This document shows positions 22,203-32,738 of a stretch of 64,000 nt of DNA, one piece after another. The notes beneath the pieces are model-generated. The model made no database searches. It had not been told where the DNA came from and worked only from the letters and a program-made list of their open reading frames with translations. The translations under genes and the position numbers were made by a program. This DNA comes from Lithobates sylvaticus. Its lineage: Eukaryota > Chordata > Amphibia > Anura > Ranidae. The first letter of the stretch is position 1. Each line of letters starts with the position of its first letter. The stretch spans positions 200,582,066 through 200,646,065 of the forward strand of contig CM053033.1 in NCBI GenBank assembly GCA_028564925.1, in the 5' to 3' direction.

Positions 22203-22262
22203 GCTGTGGGCAGTGTTGGTCATCTTACTTTAAAAAAGTAATTAGTTAAGTTACAAATTACT

Positions 22263-25200
22263 GGTGTCGGCCGGGGGGAGCCGCACTAACATACAAGGGG
22301 GAATGTCTGATGTTTAGGGATGTTTTATGTTTTTTGTTTTAGTTATTATGTTATGCAACCAGCCAGTGTAGTTATTTTGCAGGTAACTGTGCAACGTTAT
22401 AATTTACCAAGTTGTATAAGATGTCACGACTCAACAGACCCTGGAAGTTCTTAACCTTCCACGCACATTAGTCCTGTTCACACGGACATCAATCTATCAC
22501 CCACATCTACACATGCACCTAAGGTCTGGGGCCTCGGGGAGGATATGGGAGCTCCCCGCTGGCTCGCGCTGAACGCTCTCCCACTTAGGCTGACGCTTTA
22601 CACCCAGGTACTCCTGGTGGGCGTTGTAACAGCACTCCGCTGAATTATAGTTATCCAGCTTAGCTGGACAGTGCTGACTGAGAGACCTTCCCTCTCGGTC
22701 GCTACCCAATACCTACAAGTCCTTTCTCTATCTCTCTACCCTTCCACTAACACACTCTTCTACCCTCTAGTTTATTCCCTTCCCCCCCCCTCCCACATCT
22801 CCCACCCCGATACGATCATGGACGTGCTTAACATTGTTACCCTCAATGCGAAGGGACTCAACATCCCCGAAAAGAGGCGAATGCTACTGAATGACATGAA
22901 ACGACAGAACGCTGATATTGTTCTAATACAGGAGACACACTTTAGGGAGAACAAGTTCCCTATCTTAAAGAATAGATTTTATCCGACAGTATACCACTCC
23001 ACATACTCGGAGGCCAAATCTAGAGGGGTCTCCATTCAAATAGCGGCTAGAGTCCCGTGGACTCTGATTGATATGACAACAGACCCAGCGGGAAGATTTT
23101 TATTCCTTAAAGGCCTGATCGGTGACGTGAAGGTTACCATCGCAAACCTCTATGCCCCTAACAGCCGACAAGACCTGTTTGTAAAAAGACACTTAGACTT
23201 ACTTCAAGACTTTACAGAAGGACAACTGATTATAGGTGGGGACCTTAACACCCCCTTACTCCCTATAGAGGATACCTCCACAGGCCTATCCTCCATCCCC
23301 CGAGGCACACGGAAAGTTATCCATGAAGCCCTACATGCCACACAACTGGTGGATGTTTGGCGCCTCTTCCACCCCGGCGAACGGGATTACACTTTTTTCT
23401 CCCGACCACACCGCGGGTACTCACGCATCGACTATTTTTTGATGCCACACAACCAACTTCAGGCGGTCAAAGAATCCACTATAGGGTCTATCACATGGTC
23501 AGACCATGCCCCAGTTACACTACGCTACGCGCTGACCGACTTTTACAGGGGACAAAGGAAGCCATGGAGACTCAATGAGAGCCTCCTCCAAGACTCAGAG
23601 GTACTAACGGATGTTACAAAAGAATTAACACATTATTTCCACACTAACAGTACGGAGGACTGCGACATGGGTCTAATCTGGGAGGCGCACAAGGCGGTGA
23701 TCCGAGGGGTACTGATAAAGCATGGCGCACGACTTAAAAGACAGAGAACCGCTCAACTATCCATGTTATTCGGCAAACTCCAAACTTTAGAAGCGAAACA
23801 CAAACAGACACCGACTACTTCACTAGGTAGCGAGCTGGACACAATACGCACTCAGATAACCGACCTTCTCCACTTTAAAGCTAAGGCAGCGCTCCAGATT
23901 TCCCGTAAAAAAATCTACGAATCAGGTAATAAGTGCGGCAGATTACTTGCACAGTCTCTGAAAGCCCAAAAGGCGGCGTCTTATATACCCCATGTCTTCT
24001 CTCCCTCGGGGAGGCGAGTGACGCTGCCCCAACAAATTACCCAAGCATTCAAGTCCTTTTACGAGACTCTATACAACCTAAATACAGCCCAACCCTCCCC
24101 CGAGCATATAGCTGACTACATAGCCTCTTCCAACATGCCCATCTTGCCGACGGAAACACGAGACATTTTAGAGGAACCCATAACATTGTCTGAAATACAA
24201 CTGGCAATAGGGAATACCAAACGAGGGAAGGCCCCGGGACCGGACGGCCTAACAATACAGTACTACAAGACTCTACTCCCGTCCCTAGGAAATCACCTAC
24301 TCAAACTTTTCAATGACCTTACCAAAGGGAGCAAACTCCACGACGCCACGCTACAGGCCCAAATAGTAGTGATACCCAAGGAAGGTAAAGACCCGTCTCA
24401 GTGCGGGAGCTACCGACCAATCTCCCTACTGAATACAGATCTAAAGCTGTTCACTAAAATCATCGCCTCAAGGCTGCAGTCGTACATCCCAGAGTTGATA
24501 CACCAAGACCAAGTAGGCTTTGTCCCAACCAGGGAGGCAAGGGACAACACCACCAAGGTCCTGAACCTACTTTATACTGCCACTTTAGAAAACAGGCCAA
24601 GTGTCTTTCTCAGCACAGATGCTGAGAAGGCTTTTGACCGGGTAAACTGGGCTTTCATGTCTGCCACACTACACCATATAGGGCTGGGTGGCAACATGTT
24701 GCAATGGATCTCTGCAATATACACAACACCATCGGCCAGGGTGAGGGCTAATGGAGTAACTTCCGACCCCTTTCTGATCACAAACGGGACACGACAGGGA
24801 TGCCCGCTCTCACCCCTCCTCTTTGCGCTGTCCCTCGAACCATTCCTATGCCACATCAGATTAAATCCCAACATAACGGGAATACCGATTAACCACACTC
24901 AATACAAAGTATCAGCCTACGCTGATGACCTGTTGTTCTCAATCTCAAACCCGACAATATCCCTCCCAAATTTGATGCAGGAATTTACAACATACGGGGC
25001 GCTCTCAAACTTGAAGATTAACTTTGCTAAGTCAGAGGCGATGGGGGTAGGGATACCGACAACGCAGCTCACACACCTCCAAGCCAGCTTTAACTTGAAG
25101 TGGACAAACAAGGCCCTGAAATACCTAGGCACATACATCCCTCACACGCTATCGAAACTGTACGAACTTAATTTCCCGCCGCTACTATCGAAAATAAAAT

Positions 25201-27110
25201 CTCTCCTGAACCAATGGCAATCTGGTATGCATTCCTGGATAGGCCGTTGCAACATCCTAAAGATGACTATCCTTCCAAAAATCCTCTATTTACTGCAGGC
25301 CCTACCCATACACATACCAACCGCTTTTTTCAAAAGGGTACAATCAGCATTCACAGAATTCGTCTGGGCAAAAAAAAGACCTAGACTCACCAACAAACTG
25401 CTTGTTCTCCCCAAAACGCATGGCGGTCTAGCCCTACCAAATGTCCGAGCATATTATCAGGCTGTACACCTGGGGAGACTCATAGATTGGTGCCGCCATC
25501 AGGAAACCAAGCTATGGGTAAGGTTGGAACAATCCCAAAGTACGATCCCTCTCCGGGGAGCACCATGGTGCTACCCGGCACTACCCACAGAGATCAAACT
25601 TCACCCACTGATTGGTAACTCAGCGCGGATCTGCGCCCGGCTAATTTCGCAGACGTCCCTCTCTTCCCCGAATTCGCCCCTCTACCCTATAATAGGCAAC
25701 CCCTTATTTACACCGGGTATCTCGGACGGGAGCCTCCGGGGTCTGGGTGAGGCGGGCCTACACCAAGCTTCCCACTACAGTTCAGGTGGGCGCTGGAAAA
25801 CAATGGTGGATTTTCTGGATCCTATGGGCCCGTTTCGCCTAGATTTCCTGAGGACACTCCAACTAACCCATTTCCTCAGTACGATCCCACCCCCCACAGA
25901 TGACGCCGAGACGCTTACAGCCCTAGAGGAGCTCTGTACTGATACGGGTGCCCTACCGCACACACTCTCACTGACCTATAACCTTTTAAACGCTCCCTCA
26001 GCTGACTTTATACCCCCGGGACTACTTAAATGGGAAAAAGAGTTAGACTGTCAATTCAATACCACCAAGAGACAACATATTCTTAGATTCACACACAAAT
26101 CCTCTATCTGTGCCAAGATCCAGGAAACAAATTACAAAATTCTCTCACGATGGTACAGGACCCCATCACTACTCCACAAGTTTTACCCAACTACATCAGA
26201 CCTGTGCTGGCGCTGTCACACAGACAAAGGGACCCTGCTGCATATTTTTTGGTCATGCCCTAAACTAACACACTTCTGGAAAGTAGTGCGTGAGACCATA
26301 CAACAATTTACTGATCGGCCCATCACCGATGACCCAGCGTTCTTCCTCTTACATGCCTCCAATATCCCTGATAGGAAATACAAGAAGTCAGTGATCCGCC
26401 ACCTACTTGACGCAGCTAAGGCCTGCATACCACTCCAATGGAAATCGGCCCTTCCGCCGACCATTGATCTCTGGCTCCAAAAGGTGGAGGACATCAGAAA
26501 AATGGAGGACCTTATCCTCACAGCGCAAAACAGAGAGGAGACATTCACTAAAACCTGGCAGGGATGGAATATGTTTATATACTCAGCTGAGGGTCAGGCC
26601 CTGAGAGGATCTGACACAGACACATAATATCGTGTGCAGCGGCAGCACTATGTTGAGTCATACGGACATAGACACAAGCCCCACAGCTACAATTCTGATC
26701 AGACCAACTGACACTTCATGATCGGGGGACACACACTGCTCCCCCCCCCTACCTCTTCCCCCCCACCCCTCTCCCTCAATCCCCCCTACTCAATAATCCC
26801 CCTTTCTTCTTTTTTCCCATCTGTCCTTCCTACTCTTTAACTCCACCCTCCCCCACATATTGGGGGCTGTATAAATGTAGGTACTTAGATAATTAAAAGA
26901 AAACTAGGAAGTGAGCCCATGAGACGGCAATATTTCACAACTCCACAACATGGTGTTTTTTGTTCTTGTTGATACTGTTAGCAGAGACTTGTTGTTGTAT
27001 CACCAGTTTTGTCTTTTGCTTTGTATGTTATGTGGAAAGTATGTAACCTACTGGTCCATGTGGACCCATTTCCTGACATAAATAAACAATTTAAAAAAAA
27101 AAAAAAAAAA
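22263..27110 (+). mobile_element. L1-type LINE, ORF2 uninterrupted, 13-bp TSD
   Basis: A 4.85-kb insertion inside the hAT element. Direct repeats GTTACAAATTACT lie at 22250-22262 and 27111-27123, and an A-tail lies at about 27092-27110, the marks of target-primed reverse transcription. It holds about 555 bp of 5' sequence without an ORF1, then a full ORF2 and about 480 bp of 3' UTR. Absence of ORF1 suggests 5' truncation. The protein resembles L1/Tx1-type ORF2 of amphibians; that clade call is an inference. Confidence 0.92.
22818..26627 (+). CDS. L1-type ORF2 protein (endonuclease-reverse transcriptase)
   Basis: An uninterrupted 1269-codon frame from ATG at 22818; the frame is open further upstream to 22671 but homology begins right after this ATG. 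Residues about 4-240 form an APE-type endonuclease, with NIVTLNAKGLN, IVLIQETHF, GGDLNTP, SRIDYFLM and SDHAPVTL carrying the expected catalytic N, E, D and H. The RT domain, about residues 460-760, shows GKAPGPDG, YRPISLLNTDLKL, STDAEKAFDRV, NGTRQGCPLSPLLF and SAYADDLLFS with the YADD catalytic pair. A C-terminal Cys-His motif (CWRCH and FWSC) lies near residue 1135. It nicks target DNA and copies its own RNA in place. No inactivating change is visible, so this may be a recent insertion, though with ORF1 missing it could only move in trans. Confidence 0.95.
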   Translation: MDVLNIVTLNAKGLNIPEKRRMLLNDMKRQNADIVLIQETHFRENKFPILKNRFYPTVYHSTYSEAKSRGVSIQIAARVPWTLIDMTTDPAGRFLFLKGLIGDVKVTIANLYAPNSRQDLFVKRHLDLLQDFTEGQLIIGGDLNTPLLPIEDTSTGLSSIPRGTRKVIHEALHATQLVDVWRLFHPGERDYTFFSRPHRGYSRIDYFLMPHNQLQAVKESTIGSITWSDHAPVTLRYALTDFYRGQRKPWRLNESLLQDSEVLTDVTKELTHYFHTNSTEDCDMGLIWEAHKAVIRGVLIKHGARLKRQRTAQLSMLFGKLQTLEAKHKQTPTTSLGSELDTIRTQITDLLHFKAKAALQISRKKIYESGNKCGRLLAQSLKAQKAASYIPHVFSPSGRRVTLPQQITQAFKSFYETLYNLNTAQPSPEHIADYIASSNMPILPTETRDILEEPITLSEIQLAIGNTKRGKAPGPDGLTIQYYKTLLPSLGNHLLKLFNDLTKGSKLHDATLQAQIVVIPKEGKDPSQCGSYRPISLLNTDLKLFTKIIASRLQSYIPELIHQDQVGFVPTREARDNTTKVLNLLYTATLENRPSVFLSTDAEKAFDRVNWAFMSATLHHIGLGGNMLQWISAIYTTPSARVRANGVTSDPFLITNGTRQGCPLSPLLFALSLEPFLCHIRLNPNITGIPINHTQYKVSAYADDLLFSISNPTISLPNLMQEFTTYGALSNLKINFAKSEAMGVGIPTTQLTHLQASFNLKWTNKALKYLGTYIPHTLSKLYELNFPPLLSKIKSLLNQWQSGMHSWIGRCNILKMTILPKILYLLQALPIHIPTAFFKRVQSAFTEFVWAKKRPRLTNKLLVLPKTHGGLALPNVRAYYQAVHLGRLIDWCRHQETKLWVRLEQSQSTIPLRGAPWCYPALPTEIKLHPLIGNSARICARLISQTSLSSPNSPLYPIIGNPLFTPGISDGSLRGLGEAGLHQASHYSSGGRWKTMVDFLDPMGPFRLDFLRTLQLTHFLSTIPPPTDDAETLTALEELCTDTGALPHTLSLTYNLLNAPSADFIPPGLLKWEKELDCQFNTTKRQHILRFTHKSSICAKIQETNYKILSRWYRTPSLLHKFYPTTSDLCWRCHTDKGTLLHIFWSCPKLTHFWKVVRETIQQFTDRPITDDPAFFLLHASNIPDRKYKKSVIRHLLDAAKACIPLQWKSALPPTIDLWLQKVEDIRKMEDLILTAQNREETFTKTWQGWNMFIYSAEGQALRGSDTDT

Positions 27111-27532
27111 GTTACAAATTACTTCTCCCAAAAAGTAATTGCGTTAGTAACTCAGTTACTACATTGGAAAAGTAATTAGTTACTCAGCAAAGTAACTGAC
27201 TTTTTTTTTAAATATTCTAAACGTGTAACTAAGGGGCGGGTCTAGTATTATTGTAAGCAAGGGGCGCATTTATTATTATTGTTATATATCGTGTAACCAA
27301 GGGGCTGTTCTATTATTACTCTAACCAAGGGGAAAATCTGTTGTAGCGTGTAAGCAAGGGGCGGGTCTATTATTATTATATTGTGTAAGGGGCGGATTTC
27401 TACAGAAGAGGGTGAATGTTAAATTAATGGGCAGAGCTCGATATATAACAATAATAATAAATGCGGAAAAAAGTTGGGTTTGGTCAACTAGTTTTGGGAG
27501 AGTTAGAGAAGTGTGCCACATCCAATAATAAT

Positions 27533-28468
27533 GGAAGAACAATAAAGGGTTTTCCCCTCGGTTTGTGGACTTTTAGTTGGCACTACCATACTTTCCCAAA
27601 AACACACAATGTAAGTAGTAATAGCAAAATTTATTTAGAACAAATTGTATAACAAAATAGTTGAAAAAGTAGAACATGTTTGACAATATCAGAATAATAT
27701 AATAAAAATTGCATCAGTCAATTATAATCTAATACATAACATCAGACCAGACGCGTTTCGGAGTAAAAGATGTCCTCCTTCTTCAGTGGTTGTGGTGTCG
27801 AATTTATAGCTTAGTTCTAAATACAGAAATTATAATTTTAGTATGGTGGAATACATAAATGGAAAGATTATTATGATTTAGCAAAAGAGACATAGGTTCG
27901 AGAGCATGTATTCCAAATATAAAATGGCAGCATAAGACAGCATAAGGTAAATTTTTTATTTTAATATGGTGGAACGTGCTTCCAATCAACGCATCAGCAT
28001 ACATGTGAGTTGCCCCCGTTTTTTGACCCTTATGTTCCATACAAAAAAATTTACCTTATGCTGTCTTATGCTGCCATTTTATATTTGGAATACATGCTCT
28101 CGAACTTATGTCTCTTTTGCTAAATCATAATAATCTTTCCATTTATGTATTCCACCATACTAAAATTATAATTTCTGTATTTAGAACTAAGCTATAAATT
28201 CGACACCACGACCACTGAAGAAGGAGGACATCTTTTACTCCGAAACGCATCTGGTCTGATGTTATGTATTAGATTATAATTGACTGATGCAATTTTTATT
28301 ATATTATTCTGATATTGTCAAACATGTTCTACTTTTTCAACAATTTTTTTTATACAATTTGTTCTAAATAAATTTTGCTATTACTACTTACATTGTGTGT
28401 TTTTGGGAAAGTATGGTAGTGCCAACTAAAAGTCCACAAACCGAGGGGAAAACCTTTATTGTTCTTCC
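27533..28468. mobile_element. 936-bp foldback element, 8-bp TSD
   Basis: Two inverted arms of about 425 bp (27533-27957 and 28043-28468) surround an 85-bp loop. Terminus GGAAGAACAATAAAGG. The flanking 8 bp ATAATAAT is identical on both sides (27525-27532 and 28469-28476), although the flank is low complexity. Each arm carries GACGCGTTTCGGAG or its decayed partner together with CTTCTTCAGTGG. It has no coding capacity. It sits inside the hAT at 22211-28917. Confidence 0.88.
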
Positions 28469-28925
28469 ATAATAATAAATGCGCCCCTTGGTTACAGTAA
28501 TACTAGACCCGCCCCTTACTTACACGATAGACGCCCCTTGCAGATTAACACGAGCATCAGGAGCGTGCGGCATCGCCTCGTACAATTACATGTTAACTGC
28601 ACCTGCGCAGTGTAGAGTTCACTCAGAGCTGTTTAGGTTCGGCAATTTTCGAAAACTCCGTAGTCCCTCGTACTGCGCAAGCCCTGCGCCTGCGCAGTAC
28701 AGGGGGGGTCCTTATCCGCGGGGGAACTTTTTCGGCAGGACACCCGAATTACACTACTGCCATCTACTGGCAGTAGATGTAATTGGGGTAACTAAGCCAA
28801 AGTAATGGGAACTGAGTTACCATGAGGGGAAAAGTAATCAGTTAGATTACTCGTTACCCTCTAAAGTAACTGCGTTAGGTAACTCAGTTTATTTTAACTC
28901 AGTTACTTACATCACTGGCTGTGGG

Positions 28926-29631
28926 TGGCCTGTGTAAGTTTGGGGTATGGGAATAAGACACCATCACCAGCAGCATTTGGAACCATGGCTGGAGAGAGAG
29001 CCCTCTGCAGGGCTGAACTGCCAGGGTGACTAGAGGAGGACACATAGGAGGTAGAGGAACCTTGCCACTCTAACCTTTGTTTAGCAGGTCCTGTGGCTTG
29101 GTTCAGAATGACCTCAGGGCCTAAGTGAGGAACACGCTATTTGTGGAACAATTGATGGGGACTGATAGATAACAACTGGGAAGAAGGCTGAACGAGATGG
29201 TATTGTAAAATTGCACTAAGCATTCTGCACTGAGATTGTGTACTGTGAAGAAAGTGTATTGCTATGAGCTTAATGTGATGCAGTAAAGCATTGAAAAGCA
29301 TCTGGACTGCATGTACTTTATTAACAGGCCATTAGGGCGGGAACATGTGAGAAATTGGTCTTCACGCATAAACAGTGAGTGACACAAAATGGAGGAGCTT
29401 CTCCTTAAAGGCAGGTATGTGACTATCCTCTCTGGAGAAAAAACAGGGTGGAAACTGGAAAAGCTTGGCATGAACAGCCGCCCAATCCAGGTCCTATACA
29501 AGCAGCACCCATCCTGACTCGACTTTGTTCAGGGACCCAGACGGAAAGCCCCTGCCCCACTGCTGGAACACATCACTGTATACTGTATGTAGCTGAGACT
29601 ACATACAATGTATTGTTTATACACTGCTGAC
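28926..29631. other. Intergenic up to the assembly gap, no gene seen
   Basis: Unique-looking sequence with no recognised exon, repeat terminus or RNA gene on either strand. CYP2 exons upstream of exon 8 were looked for here and not seen. Confidence 0.5.
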
Positions 29632-30107
29632 NNNNNNNNNNNNNNNNNNNNNNNNNNNNNNNNNNNNNNNNNNNNNNNNNNNNNNNNNNNNNNNNNNNNN
29701 NNNNNNNNNNNNNNNNNNNNNNNNNNNNNNNNNNNNNNNNNNNNNNNNNNNNNNNNNNNNNNNNNNNNNNNNNNNNNNNNNNNNNNNNNNNNNNNNNNNN
29801 NNNNNNNNNNNNNNNNNNNNNNNNNNNNNNNNNNNNNNNNNNNNNNNNNNNNNNNNNNNNNNNNNNNNNNNNNNNNNNNNNNNNNNNNNNNNNNNNNNNN
29901 NNNNNNNNNNNNNNNNNNNNNNNNNNNNNNNNNNNNNNNNNNNNNNNNNNNNNNNNNNNNNNNNNNNNNNNNNNNNNNNNNNNNNNNNNNNNNNNNNNNN
30001 NNNNNNNNNNNNNNNNNNNNNNNNNNNNNNNNNNNNNNNNNNNNNNNNNNNNNNNNNNNNNNNNNNNNNNNNNNNNNNNNNNNNNNNNNNNNNNNNNNNN
30101 NNNNNNN
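29632..30107. other. Assembly gap (476 N)
   Basis: A run of N. The right flank is the middle of a Tc1 transposon, so the gap probably hides the rest of that element. Its true length is unknown. Confidence 1.
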
Positions 30108-30423
30108 AAATTCCTCCAGGACGCTGTAAAAGCCTCATTGCACGTTATCGCAAACGCTTGGTTGCAGTTGTTGCTGCTAAGGGTGGCCCAACCAGTTATT
30201 AGGTTTAGGGGGCAATCACTTTTTCACACAGGGCCATGATGGTTTGGATTTTTTTTCACCTTTAATAATAAACACCTTCATTTACAAATTGCATTTTGTG
30301 TTTACTTGTGTTGTCCTTGACTATTGTTTAAATTGGTTTGATGTTCCGAAACACTTAAGTGTGACAAACATGCAAAGGAACAGGAAATGAGGAAGGGGGC
30401 AAACACTTTTTCACACCACTGTA
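30108..30423 (+). mobile_element. Tc1/mariner 3' end
   Basis: Directly after the gap the plus strand reads a Tc1-type transposase C-terminus, RYRKRLVAVVAAKGGPTSY and stop, at about 30135-30201. A 3' UTR follows and an inverted-repeat end at GGGGGCAAACACTTTTTCAC finishing CCACTGTA. This differs from the Tc1 family at 12811. The 5' part lies in or before the gap. Confidence 0.85.
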
Positions 30424-30618
30424 CATCACCTTCAAGTTCACTTTATCCTCCAATAAGCTAAATACTAGTGTGACATATGAGTGAAACTGGAAACAAAAAA
30501 ACTGTTATTGAATTATTGGTGAACGTTCATATATATGAGATACAAACACTTTTAGATAAGTAAGTTAAACCCTGTAATCTGTTATACAATATCTCAGCTT
30601 TTGTCTTTGCTTTTACAG

Positions 30619-30760
30619 CACACCAACATTTATCCGATGATTACCACGGTGTTAAAAGACCCTGTCTGTTTTCCGTACCCTAATGAATTCAACCCAAAGA
30701 ATTTTCTTGATGAAAATGGAGAATTTAGGAAGAATGATGGCTTTATGCCTCTTGCTGCAG
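30619..30760 (+). CDS. CYP2 exon 8 (+ gene)
   Basis: 142 bp with AG/GT borders. The typical first residue Gly is His here (HTNIYPM). It carries the NFLD segment and ends in ...MPLAAG. Confidence 0.88.
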
Positions 30761-30770
30761 GTAAGAAAAA

Positions 30771-30818
<48 letters not shown>

Positions 30819-31303
30819 TTATATACAACGTATCTTTTTAAAAATAATTACATTTATATATAAACATGGTGTAAGAATTTGTCTTGATATCTGCCTCCTG
30901 TAATGGGGAACTGCACAGGGAGTGCAGCAGCAAACTGGAAGAGAGAGTGCCAGCACTAAAACCCACTCCTCTTTGGTCAGCAAGGCTAATGTGTTCTATA
31001 ACTATGACTCAATCAAAAAATAGAAGCCCAGACTGACTGATTTTATTGTATGCATTTCAAGTTTTAATTTTGCATTTAACTCAGGTATCATTTAATATCA
31101 ACTGCATTTATTTTCTCATAGGGAAGAGGAACTGTATTGGAGAAGGTCTGGCCCGAATGGAAATTTTCCTTCTAGTAGTTACAATCTTGCAAAACTTTGT
31201 ATTAAAGCCTGAACTTCCTATGGAGGATCTGGATCTGCGGCCAGATGTATCTGGATTTGGGAATCTACCAAAGTCGTATACGTTGGCTTTCATTCCTCGC
31301 TAG
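30619..31303 (+). CDS. Cytochrome P450 family 2, last two coding exons
   Basis: The C-terminal portion of an ER-bound heme monooxygenase. Exon 8 (30619-30760, 142 bp) starts after TTTTACAG and ends at GTAAG; exon 9 (31122-31303) starts after TTCTCATAG and ends TAG. The intron phase pattern (0 into exon 8, 1 into exon 9) matches CYP2. Exon 8 encodes HTNIYPMITTVLKDP and FNPKNFLDENGEF. The heme loop spans the junction as PLAAGKRNCIGEGLAR, with the Cys ligand intact, but the usual PFSAG has Leu in place of the conserved Phe. Exons 1-7 are not seen between 1 and 30600; they may be in the gap, far upstream, or lost. It lies tail to tail with the minus-strand CYP2 gene at 48692. No AATAAA was seen in the next 450 bp. 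Confidence 0.88.
30777..30816 (+). repeat. (AT)n microsatellite in CYP2 intron 8
   Basis: About 18 TA dinucleotides, just after the exon 8 splice donor. Confidence 0.95.
31122..31303 (+). CDS. CYP2 exon 9 (+ gene), terminal
   Basis: Encodes KRNCIGEGLARMEIFLLVV with the heme-ligand Cys, then PMEDLDLRPDVSGFGNLPKS, and ends LAFIPR and TAG, the normal length of a CYP2 C-terminus. Confidence 0.92.
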
Positions 31304-31773
31304 CGATTAACTTTCTCTGTTAAGTTCTGAACCTGAAGAAGTCTATCTGAGGCATAAACATCTAAAGCAGAAAGAAATGTACTTTTTCCTCAGTGCTCTT
31401 ACTATGCTTTTTTACATGTAACAGTGATGTTGTATAATGGGAGGCAAGTGGTTGGGGAGCCCTTGCACCCTTTCTTGCCCAGACACAGAATAGTCCCCTA
31501 CTAAGGCATTTCTCATGGTCCTCACACAGGCTCCCCCTCATGGACCCCATTGTGTACTCTTCTGCTCCTTCGGAAAACTTCCAGCACTCTGTTTGCTTGA
31601 GGACAAGTCCCAGGGACAGCACTAATGCTGGCAGCCCACTTCAGGATGACACCTGGTCCATTCAGGGCACAGCAGCTGACTATCTTGGTGGTGGCAGTGG
31701 TGGTGCTGTTGGCCATGTGCGGTCCACAGACCCTTCAGAGTAGTTCTGCAGTAATAGCTCAGCCGAAGTCTTA
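31304..31773. other. Downstream of CYP2 exon 9, no other gene seen
   Basis: Probably includes the 3' UTR. No canonical AATAAA was seen. Open frames at 31362-31743 on both strands lack family features. Confidence 0.45.
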
Positions 31774-32199
31774 TGCCGTGTACACGCGGTCGGAATTCTC
31801 ATCGGAAAAAGCTCTGATGGTTTTCCCGTCGGAATTCCGACGGAATTTCGATCAAACTGTCTTGCCTACACACGGTCACACCAAATTCCGACGGTAAATA
31901 ACACCACGCCTTAAAAAACGTTCGACTGCACTATAAAAGGGAAGTTTAATGCTTCTGAGCATGCGTTGAAATGTTTCCGAGCATGCGTCGGAATTTTGCG
32001 TGTCAGAATTGCATACACACGATCGGAAAATCCGATAGAAAGGTTTTCCGTCTGAAATATTAAGAACAGGTTCTCAATCCAAAGTGCGTCGGAAATTTCT
32101 ACAGAAAAAGACCGATGGGCATACACACGGTCGGAAAATCTGATGAAAAGCTCCCATCGCACTGTTTCCATCGGAAATTCCGACTGTGTGTACGCGGCA
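31774..32199. mobile_element. MITE, GTCGGA family, complete copy
   Basis: TGCCGTGTACACGCGGTCGG and its inverse end the element; TA flanks both sides. Length 426 bp. It is almost the same length and layout as 57374-57799, including the interior words GCTTCTGAGCATGCG and TTCCGAGCATGCG. Confidence 0.88.
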
Positions 32200-32404
32200 T
32201 AAGGCCGCCTATATCTAGGTTAGTACAGCTGGATACTGTGGGGGATAGCCACCCTGGTGGCTTTAGAGGAGATCTCGCACAGCCCTCCCATAGATGTCAG
32301 GGAAAGGCAGGGTAATATCACTTGTACAACCAGGTTCTCCAGCATCCTCCCTGGCTTCCAGCTGCAGCTATGGTGGGTCAGACACACCAGCCACACCCTT
32401 CTCA
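32200..32404. other. Short intergenic stretch
   Basis: No gene or repeat terminus recognised. Confidence 0.4.
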
Positions 32405-32738
32405 AGGGTGAATACATTTATTTCCTCTAATCTATCCTCATCGCTGAGCTCCTCCATACCTCTTATCAGTTTGGTTGCCATAATCCAGATGAGGTCTTAC
32501 TAATGATTTGTACAGGTGCATATTTGTAGCTGCCAAGTGCATAACTTTACATTTGTCAACATTAAACCTAATTTACCACATAGTCGCCTAATTAAAAAGT
32601 GCATTGATATCGGCTTGTAAGTTGGAGACATCCTGTAAGGGCGTTATTCCACTGCATAGCTTGGTGTCAACTGCAAAGACTGAAATGGTACTTTTATTCC
32701 CAGACCCTATATCATTAATATATATTGAGGTAAACAAC

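Larger units (their letters stand above)
22211..28917. mobile_element. hAT element with 8-bp TSD, carrying nested insertions
   Basis: Ends CAGTGTTGG and its partner CATCACTG are flanked by GCTGTGGG on both sides (22203-22210 and 28918-28925), the hAT signature. Removing a nested LINE leaves about 1.85 kb made of many AAGTAACT/AGTTAC words near both ends, repeated GGGGCGGGTCTA-type words at 27230-27400 and a nested foldback. No hAT transposase is recognised, so it is non-autonomous. Confidence 0.85.

Noticed and set aside
1-30600. Search for CYP2 exons 1-7 upstream of the plus-strand exon pair
   Set aside because: No ExxR, AGTET or WxxxR-bearing exon with splice borders was recognised in the visible sequence.
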